DNA of 64,000 nucleotides from G963666705 sp963666705 (GTDB lineage Bacteria; Pseudomonadota; Alphaproteobacteria; CADEGL01): assembly GCA_963666705.2 (NCBI GenBank), contig CAXXKO010000016.1:124001-188000 (forward strand). The letters are read 5' to 3'. Every line of letters begins with the position of its first letter. The stretch's first letter is position 1. A program made the translations under genes and the position numbers. Of this stretch, positions 35,091-43,802 are shown piece after piece. The notes beneath the pieces were generated by a model. It searched no databases. It was not told the DNA's origin and was given only the letters and a program-made list of their open reading frames with translations.

Positions 35091-35764
35091 CCGACCTTGT
35101 CGAGGCCGTAGCGCGCCTTCGCCTCTTCGTAGGAATAGGCCATGCCGCCATTGTCGAAGGCGAAATAGGCGAGCGAGGAATGGCGCTGGGAATAGTCGAA
35201 CTTGATGTCGCCCGTCCCCCTGGCCGTGCCCGAGCCGAGCTCGCCCTCGTAGAACATCCAGCCCTCGGGAAGGACGGTGCGAATGAGCACCTCGCCGTCG
35301 GTCACCGGGTTGCGGATCGGCACGGTCTCGGCGCGCGCGGTACCCGGCACGTCGATCCGGCAGGTGCGCGCCTTGATGTCCCATTCGAACCCGATGGGCA
35401 GGAAGAGCGGCTCGTGCACGTGTTCCACGATGATGCTGAAGATATTGAAGATGGTGCCCTCTGGCTGGCCCTCGCCGGAGAGGATGGTGAAGATCGCATT
35501 ACGCTGCGCTTCACTCGTGTCTTCCGAGAGAATCGGCTGCAGGTGGCCGCCGCCATGGTGGATGGCCCGGGGGAAGAAATAGGTCGCGGCGAACTTGACG
35601 CCGTCCAGGCGGGTATCGCCGAAATGGCCCTCGTCGATCTCGAAGCCGACGATGCCGTCGCAGTGGCCCATGGTCGGCGGCGCCATGGCCTCGCAGGGGC
35701 AGCCATGGTCGCGGCTGCGGAACTCGACGTACTTGCCCCCGATGTGCCACTTCGTATCGGTCAT
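35087..35764 (-). CDS. DUF1326 domain protein
   Basis: The 225-residue protein starts at ATG 35764 (MTDTKWHIGGKYVEF). CPCEAMAPPTMGHCDGIVGF carries the conserved Cys motif of the family, whose biochemical role is unknown. FNIFSIIVEHVHEPLFLPIG and an IRTVLPEGWMFYEGE C-terminus follow. The last codons and stop coincide with the end of repeat C2. A partial copy of the 3' end lies at 33220-33455. Confidence 0.82.
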   Translation of the reverse strand: MTDTKWHIGGKYVEFRSRDHGCPCEAMAPPTMGHCDGIVGFEIDEGHFGDTRLDGVKFAATYFFPRAIHHGGGHLQPILSEDTSEAQRNAIFTILSGEGQPEGTIFNIFSIIVEHVHEPLFLPIGFEWDIKARTCRIDVPGTARAETVPIRNPVTDGEVLIRTVLPEGWMFYEGELGSGTARGTGDIKFDYSQRHSSLAYFAFDNGGMAYSYEEAKARYGLDKVG

Positions 35765-35931
35765 GACCTTTCCCCCTGAACGCGTCTTCGCCGGTCCCAC
35801 GAGACCTTTCATTTTAAGGGCCGTATCCGTTCGGATGCAACGTCCCGGCGGCCCGTGTCGGGGTTTGCGAAGCTCTGCTATGGTGCCTCGGCAAGCCGTC
35901 GATACATGCGCATTCGAGGGAGCGGGGAGCC

Positions 35932-36909
35932 ATGCGCGCAGCCGTCGTCGACAGCCCGGGCGGGCTCGGGGCCTTCGCGGTGCGTGCGGTGCCGGAGCCC
36001 GCGCCCGGCCCCGGCGAGGTGCTGATCGAGACCGCCTATTGCGGCTGCAACTGGGCCGACATCCAGCGCCGCATGGGCACCTATCCCCACCCGATCACCT
36101 ACCCCCATATCATGGGCCGTGAGGTCTCGGGCACCGTGTCGGCGCTCGGCGAAGGCGTGGGCGGCCTCGCCGTCGGCGACCGTGTGATCGCAATCCCGTC
36201 CACTGGCGGCTATGCCGAGCGCTGCGTCGCACCGATGGCCCTGGTGACGAAGCTGCCGTCCGCCATCCCCCTCGATGTGGGCGCCGCCTTCCAGGTCCAG
36301 GCACTGACCGCCCACCACATGCTGCACACGGTCCATGGGACTGAGGCGGGCCAGGTGGTGCTCCTTCACGCCGCCGGCGGCGGCGTTGGCCTGGCCGCGA
36401 CCCAGCTCGCCGTTCGCGCCGGCGCCACCGTCATCGGCACGGTCGGCACGCCGGGCAAGGAGACCGGGCCGCTCCACTATGGCGCCGCCCGCGTGGTGAA
36501 CCTGGGCCGGGAAGATTTCGTGGCCACGGCACTCGCGATGACGGCCGGCGTGGGCGTCGACCTCGCCATCGATTCCCTCGGCGCCGCCACCCTCGACCGC
36601 ACCTTCGACGCTGTCCGGCTCCTCGGCCACATCATCAATATCGGCGAAGCCGAAGGCACGCCCTACGCCAATATCCGCGAGCGAATCCTGCCCCGCTCCC
36701 AGACCTTCACCCGCTTCTCCCTGGGCCACGTCATGGCGCGCCCGGACCTGTGGGCGAGCGGCGTGCGGGCCGTGCTCGCCGCCCTCGCCGACGGCACGCT
36801 CGAGATCCCCATCGTCGCCCGCTTCCCCCTCGATGACGTGGCCGAGATGCACCGCCGCCTCGAATCCCGCCACGTGGCGGGCAAGCTCCTGCTCTCGTTC
36901 GCGGAGTGA
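35932..36909 (+). CDS. Quinone oxidoreductase / zinc-independent alcohol dehydrogenase (MDR family)
   Basis: The 325-residue protein has a GroES-like N-terminal domain (GREVSGTVSALGEGV, GDRVIAI) and a Rossmann domain with HAAGGGVGLAATQLAVRAGA for NADPH. The structural zinc Cys cluster is absent, as in zeta-crystallin-like quinone reductases. Cytoplasmic. A Rieske oxygenase follows after 75 bases and may share a catabolic function. Confidence 0.87.
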   Translation: MRAAVVDSPGGLGAFAVRAVPEPAPGPGEVLIETAYCGCNWADIQRRMGTYPHPITYPHIMGREVSGTVSALGEGVGGLAVGDRVIAIPSTGGYAERCVAPMALVTKLPSAIPLDVGAAFQVQALTAHHMLHTVHGTEAGQVVLLHAAGGGVGLAATQLAVRAGATVIGTVGTPGKETGPLHYGAARVVNLGREDFVATALAMTAGVGVDLAIDSLGAATLDRTFDAVRLLGHIINIGEAEGTPYANIRERILPRSQTFTRFSLGHVMARPDLWASGVRAVLAALADGTLEIPIVARFPLDDVAEMHRRLESRHVAGKLLLSFAE

Positions 36910-36984
36910 TGCCGCCTTCACCCGGGCCTTGAACCGGGTCGCCATTGGTGCGACGAATCGGGGGCGCGCGAAGGAGGTGAGGAC

Positions 36985-38118
36985 ATGACGGGCTTGCACG
37001 ACGATTGGTCTCCGGGCGACCCGGAGCTCGCCGAGACCCTGCCATCGCGCTACTACTATGACCCCGATATCTTCGCGCGGGAGCGCGAGACGATCTTCTT
37101 GAAGTGCTGGCACCTGGCCGCCCACCGCAACGAGATCGCCGAACCGGGTCAGTTCGTCACCCTCGATATCTTCGACCAGAGCGTCCTCGTGGCCCGGGGC
37201 GGGGACGGGGCCGTGCGCGCCTTCCACAATGTCTGCCAACACCGCGGCAACCGCCTCGTCGAGGCGCGGCGCGGCCGCATTCCGGCGCTCTTCCGCTGCG
37301 GCTACCACGCTTGGGACTACGGCCTCGACGGGCGGTTGCGCCACGCGCCGCGCAGCGAGCGGGTCAAGGGCTTCGATGCCTCCTGCATCGGCCTCAAGGC
37401 GGTGCGGATCGAGGAATTCGCGGGCTTCCACTACGTCAATCTCGACCCCGGGGCGGCGCCGTTCGCGGCCGCGGTCCCCGGCGCGGAAGCGGAGATCCGG
37501 CGCCACTGCCCGGACCTCGACGGCCTCGCCTTCCATTCCGAGACCGACTATATCGTCCCGGCCAACTGGAAGGTGGTCATCGACAACGCGATCGAGGGGT
37601 ACCATTTCGGACGATCTGGGCCGGTCCACGCCGTCCTCGCGGACCTCATCGAGTTCGAGAACTACGCGCTGACGCCCCATGGCGCGTGGTGGACCTTCAT
37701 GGGTCCGCCCAAGCCGGGGACGACGCGGGCCTTCGGCGCGGAAATCGACGGTGCCAGCTACCAGACCGACTGGTTCTTCAACATCAACCTCTGGCCCCAC
37801 ACTATCCTTTACGTCTTTCCCTTCTCGGACTTCCTCGGCACCTTCCTCATGCTCCCGCTCGAGCCCGAGAAGACCCTGCTTCGCCTTGGCTACTACACCC
37901 CGGGCCGGGCGCTCTCGGACGTGACGAAATCCTGCATCGGCTGGATGAACGACGAGCTTGGCCCCGAGGACATCGGCCTCAACGTCTCCGTCCAGAAGGG
38001 CCTGCGCTCGCTCGGCTACGACCGCGGGCGCTACATGATCGACGCCGCGCGCGGCAACGAGAGCGAGCACCTGCTCCACCACTTCCATTCCCTGGTCCAC
38101 GCGGCGGTCTGGTCCTGA
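36985..38118 (+). CDS. Rieske [2Fe-2S] aromatic ring-hydroxylating oxygenase, alpha subunit (second)
   Basis: The 377-residue protein begins behind GGAGGTGAGGAC. The Rieske centre is CQHRGNRLVEARR ... CGYHAWDYG (about residues 84-112). The iron site is NWKVVIDNAIEGYHFGRSGP, with the two His separated as in carnitine/choline-type oxygenases. The reductase partner is not present. It lies in a run with the quinone oxidoreductase. Confidence 0.86.
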   Translation: MTGLHDDWSPGDPELAETLPSRYYYDPDIFARERETIFLKCWHLAAHRNEIAEPGQFVTLDIFDQSVLVARGGDGAVRAFHNVCQHRGNRLVEARRGRIPALFRCGYHAWDYGLDGRLRHAPRSERVKGFDASCIGLKAVRIEEFAGFHYVNLDPGAAPFAAAVPGAEAEIRRHCPDLDGLAFHSETDYIVPANWKVVIDNAIEGYHFGRSGPVHAVLADLIEFENYALTPHGAWWTFMGPPKPGTTRAFGAEIDGASYQTDWFFNINLWPHTILYVFPFSDFLGTFLMLPLEPEKTLLRLGYYTPGRALSDVTKSCIGWMNDELGPEDIGLNVSVQKGLRSLGYDRGRYMIDAARGNESEHLLHHFHSLVHAAVWS

Positions 38119-38192
38119 CCGCGGGCCGCCCCGCCGGCCACCCAAGCGGTCCGGCGCCAGGGGCCTGCGAACCTGCCACGAGTGATACGGCC

Positions 38193-38846
38193 ATGACCGA
38201 CCTGCCTTCGATGAGGCCGCTCACGCCGCGGCGCATGTCGCGGGCGCTCACCGAGCTCGCGGCGCGTGATAGCGACCTCGCCCGCACCCTCGCGGCCGTG
38301 GGCCGCCCGCGCCTGCGCACCCGGGAGGCGGGGTTCCCGGCACTCTTGCGCATCATCGTCGAGCAGCAGCTCTCCGTCGCCTCGGCGCGGGCCATCTGGG
38401 GCCGGCTCGAGGCGGCGCTGGGCACGGTCACGCCGGAAGGCTACCTGGCGCTCGGCGCGGCCGGGGCCACGCAAGCGGGCATGAGCCGGCCCAAGCACCG
38501 CTACGCGGCCGGCCTGGCCGGAGAGATCGCCGCCGGCCGGCTCGACCTCGATCGTCTCCGCGCGCTCGATGACGAGGACGCCATCGCGGCGCTCACGGCC
38601 ATCAAGGGCATCGGGCGCTGGACGGCGGAGATCTACCTCTTGTCCGCCCTCGCCCGGCCCGACGTCTGGCCCGTTGGCGACCTCGCCATTGCCACGGCCA
38701 CGGGTCGCATCAAGGGGCTCGCGGCACGGCCGGAGCGCGACGAGCTGCTGGCGATCGGCGAGGCGTGGCGGCCCTGGCGGGCGGTCGCCGCGCGCCTCAT
38801 CTGGCACTATTTCCGCCATACGGCGGGCACTGAGACCAACGGATGA
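38193..38846 (+). CDS. DNA-3-methyladenine glycosylase II-like (HhH-GPD)
   Basis: The 217-residue protein excises alkylated bases. The helix-hairpin-helix is LTAIKGIGRWTAEIYLLSAL, and the catalytic Asp is in DVWPVGDLAI. IIVEQQLSVASARAIWGRLE is typical of AlkA-like enzymes without the N-terminal Ada domain. Start ATG 38193 is the first in-frame Met with homology. Confidence 0.88.
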   Translation: MTDLPSMRPLTPRRMSRALTELAARDSDLARTLAAVGRPRLRTREAGFPALLRIIVEQQLSVASARAIWGRLEAALGTVTPEGYLALGAAGATQAGMSRPKHRYAAGLAGEIAAGRLDLDRLRALDDEDAIAALTAIKGIGRWTAEIYLLSALARPDVWPVGDLAIATATGRIKGLAARPERDELLAIGEAWRPWRAVAARLIWHYFRHTAGTETNG

Positions 38847-38856
38847 AGGAGACCCC

Positions 38857-39522
38857 ATGACAGGCATTTTCGACCTCGATGGCCCCAGGCATCCGCCGGC
38901 CGGCGGCGGCGCGCCCGACGCGCTCGTGATCCTGCTCCACGGCTACGGCGCCGACGGCTTCGACCTGATCTCCCTCGCCCCCCACTGGGGCGCGGCGGTG
39001 CCGGGCGCCCAGTTCGTCTCGCCCCACGCGCCCTATCCCTGCGAGATGGGCTTCGGCCGGCAGTGGTTCGGCGTCCAGGGTCTGGGCGCCGAGAGCTACC
39101 TGGCCAGCGTGCGCGCGGCGGCCTCGATCCTCGACGCCTTCATCGATGGGGAGCTCGCGGCCTCGGGCCTCGCCGAGGACCGCCTGGCCCTCGTCGGCTT
39201 CAGCCAGGGCACCATGATGGCCCTTCACGTCGCCCCCCGGCGCGCGGCCCCGGCGGCTGGCGTGGTGGGCTTCTCGGGCCGCCTGGTGGACGCGGCACTC
39301 CTGGTCGAGGAGACGGCCTCGAGGCCGCCCTTCCTCCTCGTCCACGGCGATGCGGACGAGATCGTGCCCCACGCCGCCCTCGCCGAGGCGGCGGCGGGCC
39401 TCGAGGCGGCGGGCATCCCGGTCGAGGCCCACACCCGCCCCGGCCTCGGCCACGGCATCGACCAGGAGGGGCTCGCCCTCGGCGCGCGCTTCCTCGCCAC
39501 CACCCTCGGCGGGGCGAGCTAG
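38857..39522 (+). CDS. Phospholipase/carboxylesterase family alpha/beta hydrolase
   Basis: The 221-residue protein starts 10 bases after the glycosylase stop, with AAGGAGA before the ATG. It has LVILLHGYGADGFDL, nucleophile elbow VGFSQGTMMALH, Asp in VHGDADEIVPH and His in PGLGHGIDQEGL, a complete triad. It probably hydrolyses short acyl or thioester bonds in the cytoplasm. Its TAG stop is part of the CTAG at which repeat B3 begins. Confidence 0.88.
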   Translation: MTGIFDLDGPRHPPAGGGAPDALVILLHGYGADGFDLISLAPHWGAAVPGAQFVSPHAPYPCEMGFGRQWFGVQGLGAESYLASVRAAASILDAFIDGELAASGLAEDRLALVGFSQGTMMALHVAPRRAAPAAGVVGFSGRLVDAALLVEETASRPPFLLVHGDADEIVPHAALAEAAAGLEAAGIPVEAHTRPGLGHGIDQEGLALGARFLATTLGGAS

Positions 39523-39577
39523 TACCCACTTTCATAATTCCGTGTGCCATACGACGGCGCTCCGAGGTTTCCGGCTA

Positions 39578-40938
39578 TGTGTGGACGGCCCCGATTTGGC
39601 AAGGTTTGAATTGACGGTATTACAAGTTGGTCGGGTGCAGCTATGTGTCCGGCCTGTTTGCGCGATACGACGACCGCTGGCCCTAATGCGATCCGCGGAT
39701 TGGGTCCCAACTAGAAGCACGAGCTCAGTTGCCCTCTAGCCGAGGCGGGTTTTCCCGATCCCCGGTGTTCGACCGGTCTTGCATTACCTCACGTTCACCC
39801 TGCCAAAGTCGTTACATCCTCCGCCTCACGCTTTGGCCACCACCGGCTGGCGATAGGTTTCACCGGTCGCCAGCAGCGCCCAGGCGGTTCGCGCGTTCTT
39901 GTTGGCCAATGCCACGGCTGCGACCTTCGCCGGTTTGCGCCGCACGAGATCGGCGAGCCACGGGTTCTTCTCGAAGTTTGTCTTGCGTCCCTGTCGGATC
40001 ACGGACATGGCGCCGGCGACCAGCAGCCATCGGAGATATTGATCGCCCTGTTTGGAGATCCGCCCCATGCGTTCCTTGCCGCCGGTCGAGCTCTGCTTGG
40101 GGACCAGACCGATCCAGGCCGCCAGCTCGCGGCCGGATTTGAAAACCGAAGGGTCCGACACCGAGGCGACGAGCGCGGTGGCGATGATCGGTCCGATACC
40201 GGGAATGGTCTCCAGACGACGGCTGGCCTCGTCCGAGCGATGCCAGGCGTGGATGCGGCGCTCAGTGCAAGCCGCTTCCCGCTCCACGGTCGCCAGCGCA
40301 GCGGCCAAGCTCTCGAGACAGCGCCGCGCGACAGAAGGAACGCGCTCATCCGCCGCATCGGCGATGACGACGAGCAGCGCCTTCAATCCCCGAACGCCAA
40401 CAGGCGCCACGATGCCGAACTCGGCCAAATGCGCGCGCATCGCGTTCACAAGCATGGTGCGCTGACGGACCAACAGCGAGCGGGTTCGGTGCAACATCAT
40501 GAGGCCTTGCCGCTCCGCGCTCTTCACCGCGACAAAGCGCATGGTGGGACGCGTCATCGCCTCGCAGATCGCTTCGGCATCGGCCGCGTCGTTCTTGTTC
40601 CGCTTCACATAGGGCTTCACGTAATTGGCCGGCATGATGCGCGCCGTGTGGCCGAGCGCTTGCAACTCGCGAGCCCAGTGATGCGATGTCGCGCACGCCT
40701 CTACGCCAACCAAACAAGGCGACAGCTTCCCGAAAAAGGGGATCACCTGGCGCCGTCTGAGTTGCCGGCGGATCACCATCTTGTTCTCGGCATCAATGCC
40801 GTGGACCTGAAAAACGCTCTTCGCCAAATCAAGACCGATCGTGATAACTTCGTTCATGGACGGCTCCCATTTCCTCGTGGTTCATGACAACCACAACTTT
40901 GGCACATCGATGCCGTTGGATGGGGCCGTCCACCTCAT
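39578..40938 (-). mobile_element. IS110 family (IS1111 group) insertion sequence, about 1361 bp
   Basis: Near-terminal inverted repeats TGGACGGCCCC occur at both ends. The longer non-coding end (39578-39825, 248 bp) lies downstream of the transposase, where IS1111-group elements encode their bridge RNA. The target is the internal CTAG of repeat B3; only TA is shared at the joins. Confidence 0.83.
39826..40857 (-). CDS. IS110 family transposase (IS1111 group)
   Basis: The 343-residue protein has a RuvC-like DEDD domain (ITIGLDLAKSVFQVHGID, VGVEACATSHHWAREL, KNDAADAEAICEAMTRP) and a C-terminal transposase_20 domain with the Ser-containing WIGLVPKQSSTGGKERMG. It recombines DNA through a guide RNA. 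The frame is intact. Confidence 0.92.
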   Translation of the reverse strand: MNEVITIGLDLAKSVFQVHGIDAENKMVIRRQLRRRQVIPFFGKLSPCLVGVEACATSHHWARELQALGHTARIMPANYVKPYVKRNKNDAADAEAICEAMTRPTMRFVAVKSAERQGLMMLHRTRSLLVRQRTMLVNAMRAHLAEFGIVAPVGVRGLKALLVVIADAADERVPSVARRCLESLAAALATVEREAACTERRIHAWHRSDEASRRLETIPGIGPIIATALVASVSDPSVFKSGRELAAWIGLVPKQSSTGGKERMGRISKQGDQYLRWLLVAGAMSVIRQGRKTNFEKNPWLADLVRRKPAKVAAVALANKNARTAWALLATGETYRQPVVAKA

Positions 40939-41281
40939 TAGGAGCGTGGCGCGCCGTGATGCCGGGGCATCACAAGCGGCGCGCGACGACGTCCGGGGGC
41001 CTCGGGGCGCCGCCCGCGGGTTGCTTTTCCCGCCCCCTCGGGGTGTCGGGGATGCTTGACGATGCCCCGGCATCGCCGGCGCCCCCCTCCTACCGAGGAG
41101 ACGGGAAAAGCGATCGTATGGAACACGGAATTATGAAAGTGGGTACTAGGGGCGCGAAGCGGCCGGGCGCGGGCCCGCGCCCGCGGCTCAAAACCCTTGC
41201 GCATGGAACGGTTTACCCTAAGATGCGGGTCCAACAGGCTTTTCAAGGGCCGGCCGGAGCCACCATCATCAGGGGCAGAGG

Positions 41282-41803
41282 GTGTTTGGGCGAATTCGGC
41301 ATCGCGTGGTTGGCGCGGCTGTCGCGGGGCTATTCGCGGCGGGAGCGGTTGCGCCCGCCTGCGCGCAAGATGAGGAGCCGGACTTCCTCACCTTCCAGGT
41401 GGGCGCCTTCGACCTCATCCAGGACGAGGACCTGGCCGCGTCCATGGCGCTCGAGTACCGCTCCAACCTGGAGGTCCTGTTCCTCAAGCCCTTCGGCGGC
41501 CTCATGCTCACCACCGACGGCACGGCCCACGGCTATGCCGGCGTCATGCTCGACATCTTCTTCGGCCGCCGCGTGGTCCTCACCTTCGGCTTCGCGCCGG
41601 GCATCTACATCCAGGGCGGCGGCAAGGACCTGGGCAGCTTCCTCGAGTTCCGCTCCTCGGGCGAGCTCGCCTTCCGCTTCGACGACCGCTCGCGCCTGGG
41701 GCTGATGGTCAACTACATCTCGAACGCGAGCATCGGCAGCAGGAACCCCGGCACGGAGGTGCTGATGCTCAGCTACTCCGTCCCCTTCGACAAGCTCTTC
41801 TAG
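41282..41803 (+). CDS. PagL-like lipid A deacylase family outer-membrane protein, possibly inactive
   Basis: The 173-residue protein starts at GTG 41282 and has a signal peptide (VVGAAVAGLFAAGAVAPACA). The beta-barrel body ends with Phe, as outer-membrane proteins do. NYISNASIGSRNPGTE aligns with the H-x-S-N ... E active site of PagL-type acyloxyacyl hydrolases, but Tyr stands where the catalytic His is expected. The TAG stop lies at the CTAG edge of repeat C3. Confidence 0.7.
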   Translation: MFGRIRHRVVGAAVAGLFAAGAVAPACAQDEEPDFLTFQVGAFDLIQDEDLAASMALEYRSNLEVLFLKPFGGLMLTTDGTAHGYAGVMLDIFFGRRVVLTFGFAPGIYIQGGGKDLGSFLEFRSSGELAFRFDDRSRLGLMVNYISNASIGSRNPGTEVLMLSYSVPFDKLF

Positions 41804-41951
41804 AGCGTTTCCACCTCGACTGGAATCGCTCCAGGCCGCAAGGCGGCCCGCCGGTCGCCCGGCGCGCCCGCGCAGGCGCGGATCTCTTGGTCCGCTGCCG
41901 CGAGCGACAAATAGGGCTGGAGTGGGTCCGATCAAAGCGGAACCGCTCTAG
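41800..41951. repeat. Family C repeat, copy C3
   Basis: A full copy from CTAGAGCGTTTCCACC to GGAACCGCTCTAG, nearly identical to C2. Its left CTAG holds the stop codon of the PagL-like gene. It lies between that gene and tRNA-Arg. Confidence 0.85.
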
Positions 41952-42025
41952 GCCCGCCCGGCCACGGCCGCGAGACCGGCGCGGCCCCTCCCGCGTCGCC
42001 CTCCCGCGTGCTATAAGAGAGCCAC

Positions 42026-42102
42026 GCGCCCGTAGCTCAGTCGGATAGAGCACGAGATTCCTAATCTCGGGGTCGTGGGTTCGAGTCCCGCCGGGCGCGC
42101 CA
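42026..42102 (+). tRNA. tRNA-Arg (anticodon CCT)
   Basis: The acceptor arms GCGCCCG and CGGGCGC pair, the D-arm is GCTC..GAGC, and the anticodon stem CGAGA/TCTCG encloses TTCCTAA with anticodon CCT. The T-arm is GTGGG TTCGAGT CCCGC. Discriminator G and encoded CCA are present. It reads AGG codons. Confidence 0.97.
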
Positions 42103-42171
42103 GCTTCATACTGCGATACACCACCATAAAGTACTGTAAATCAACCGGTTATGTCCCTCTAGAGCCATAGC

Positions 42172-42295
42172 CCTGCTTGAGCGAGATAGAAGTGTCTTAG
42201 CGGCGCTTGAGCGATATAACTAGCCAGGGCCGCCGACGCGGCCGCCCGGCACCTTAGGGAACATATGATCGGTCTCCCTTGAGGCCGGTCGGTAC
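42172..42295. repeat. Family A repeat fragment A4
   Basis: It contains two units like GTCTTAGCGGCGCTTGAGCG and a diverged right end GGCCGGTCGGTAC. The left terminal repeat is missing. It lies upstream of the response regulator gene, so it may overlap its promoter region. Confidence 0.55.
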
Positions 42296-42419
42296 AACGT
42301 ACATTTCCTGGCCAGCTTCTGTGCGGCCCGTTTGATTGAGCGGCCGGCCTCGTCGCCTGACAGGTCGAGAGGCCCCGTGGCGCGTTCGATCGGCTGTCAC
42401 TTGGGTCGGAGGGAGGAAG

Positions 42420-43187
42420 ATGGACGAAAAATTTGCGAACATGGGCGGCCGGATGATTGTCGTCATTGACGACGATGCCTTGTTCCGGGAGACCCTTGTT
42501 TCCAATCTCACCGATGCCGGCTTTAACGTCACCGACTTTGGCGATGGCGCCGAGGCGCTCGAATATCTGCTGGGTGATGGGGATTGCGACCTGGTTCTGC
42601 TCGACTGGCGGATGCCGGGGCTGAGCGGAATTCAGGTTCTTGCCCGCCTTCAGGAAGCTGGCTTTGGCGCCCCGGTAATCTTTCTTACGGTTTTAAGCGA
42701 GCCGATGTATGAAGAGACCGCGCTTTATGGTGGGGCGGTCGATTACATCGAAAAGTCCCGCAGCTTCTCGATCCTGAAAAAGCGTATCAGCCTGATCGTC
42801 GAGGGGCCGAAGGGAGCGCCCGATGCCCCTCCCGAACGTTTGGAGGCACAGCATGTCGGCGACCTCGAGCTCGACCCCGGAACCCACCGCGCCTCGTGGA
42901 AAGCCCGCCACGTGGACCTCACACTGACCGAGTTCAAGCTGGTCCATTACCTGGCCGTCAACGCCGGCAAGGACATCGCCTATCGCGCGCTTTACGACCA
43001 GGTGCGAGGTGCGGGGTTCCTCGCCGGCGAGGGGGATCAGGGCTACCGCACCAATGTCCGGGCATTCATCAAAAGGATCCGGCAGAAATTCCGCGATGTG
43101 GACGGAGACTTCGACACGATCGAGAACTATGCCGGGTTTGGCTATCGCTGGCACGGGGCCGGGAATGGGGATGGCGGCGATGCCTGA
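42420..43187 (+). CDS. OmpR-family response regulator (ChvI-like)
   Basis: The 255-residue protein starts at ATG 42420 behind GGAGGGAGGAAG. The receiver domain has VVIDDDALF, phospho-acceptor Asp in LVLLDWRMPGLSG, and Lys in VDYIEKSRSF. The C-terminal winged helix has LTLTEFKLVHYLAVNAGKDI and RTNVRAFIKRIRQKF. It overlaps the kinase start by eight bases. The partner kinase is interrupted by IS1595, so phosphorylation input may be lost. Confidence 0.9.
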   Translation: MDEKFANMGGRMIVVIDDDALFRETLVSNLTDAGFNVTDFGDGAEALEYLLGDGDCDLVLLDWRMPGLSGIQVLARLQEAGFGAPVIFLTVLSEPMYEETALYGGAVDYIEKSRSFSILKKRISLIVEGPKGAPDAPPERLEAQHVGDLELDPGTHRASWKARHVDLTLTEFKLVHYLAVNAGKDIAYRALYDQVRGAGFLAGEGDQGYRTNVRAFIKRIRQKFRDVDGDFDTIENYAGFGYRWHGAGNGDGGDA

Positions 43188-43802
43188 TGGAATCCGCGCC
43201 TGGCTTGTCCGATCGTGGCGATCCTTCACCGGCAAGATCCTCATCCTCGTTCTCACGATCGTCCTCGTCCCGCTGGTTATTTACCAGATCCTCGAGAAAG
43301 CCGACCGCGAAGACACCCTGACCGCGATCGCCACCATGCAGTATGACGGCCGTCTCATCGCCGAAGCGTTGAGCCCCCTGATCGAGAGCGCCGACCCGGT
43401 CGATGTTCCCGCCGTTGTAGAAAAGATGAAGGGACTGGCCCGCAAAGGACTGCACCTACAGCTCCTCGTCAATCCGGCAGGCGTCTCCGGGGGCGCGGAA
43501 TTCGAGCTTGTCGCCGCCATTCCAGCCCAAGCCCTCGTCCAAAAAGCCCAAATCCTGAGCTCCATCTCAGAAGCACTCCGGAGCACCTGTTCGCGCCATA
43601 CGCCGCTGGCCGTCCCCCTGACCGACATCATGGGGGAAGAGATCATCCTCACCTCCCTGAATCCGATTGCTTCGCCCACGGGCTGTTGGATCGTGGCCGT
43701 CGGCCAAAAACATCACGATGCCCTCAATCTGGTATTCAATCGGCCCTACTGGGCCAAGCCCGAAGTGCGAGCCGTCACCGCCATATATCTGGGTATGGTT
43801 TT

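Larger units (their letters stand above)
39523..41145. repeat. Family B repeat, copy B3, split by an IS1111-type element
   Basis: The left part 39523-39577 (TACCCACTTTCATAATTCCG onward) and the right part 40939-41145 are one B element. They are joined at GGCTA/TAGGAG, an internal CTAG in other copies. CTAG flanks the whole at 39519-39522 and 41146-41149. Confidence 0.87.

Noticed and set aside
33612..35384. 590-residue version of the MHS transporter
   Set aside because: The extra N-terminus is translation of repeat C2 and the antisense of DUF1326; MHS homology begins at 34889.
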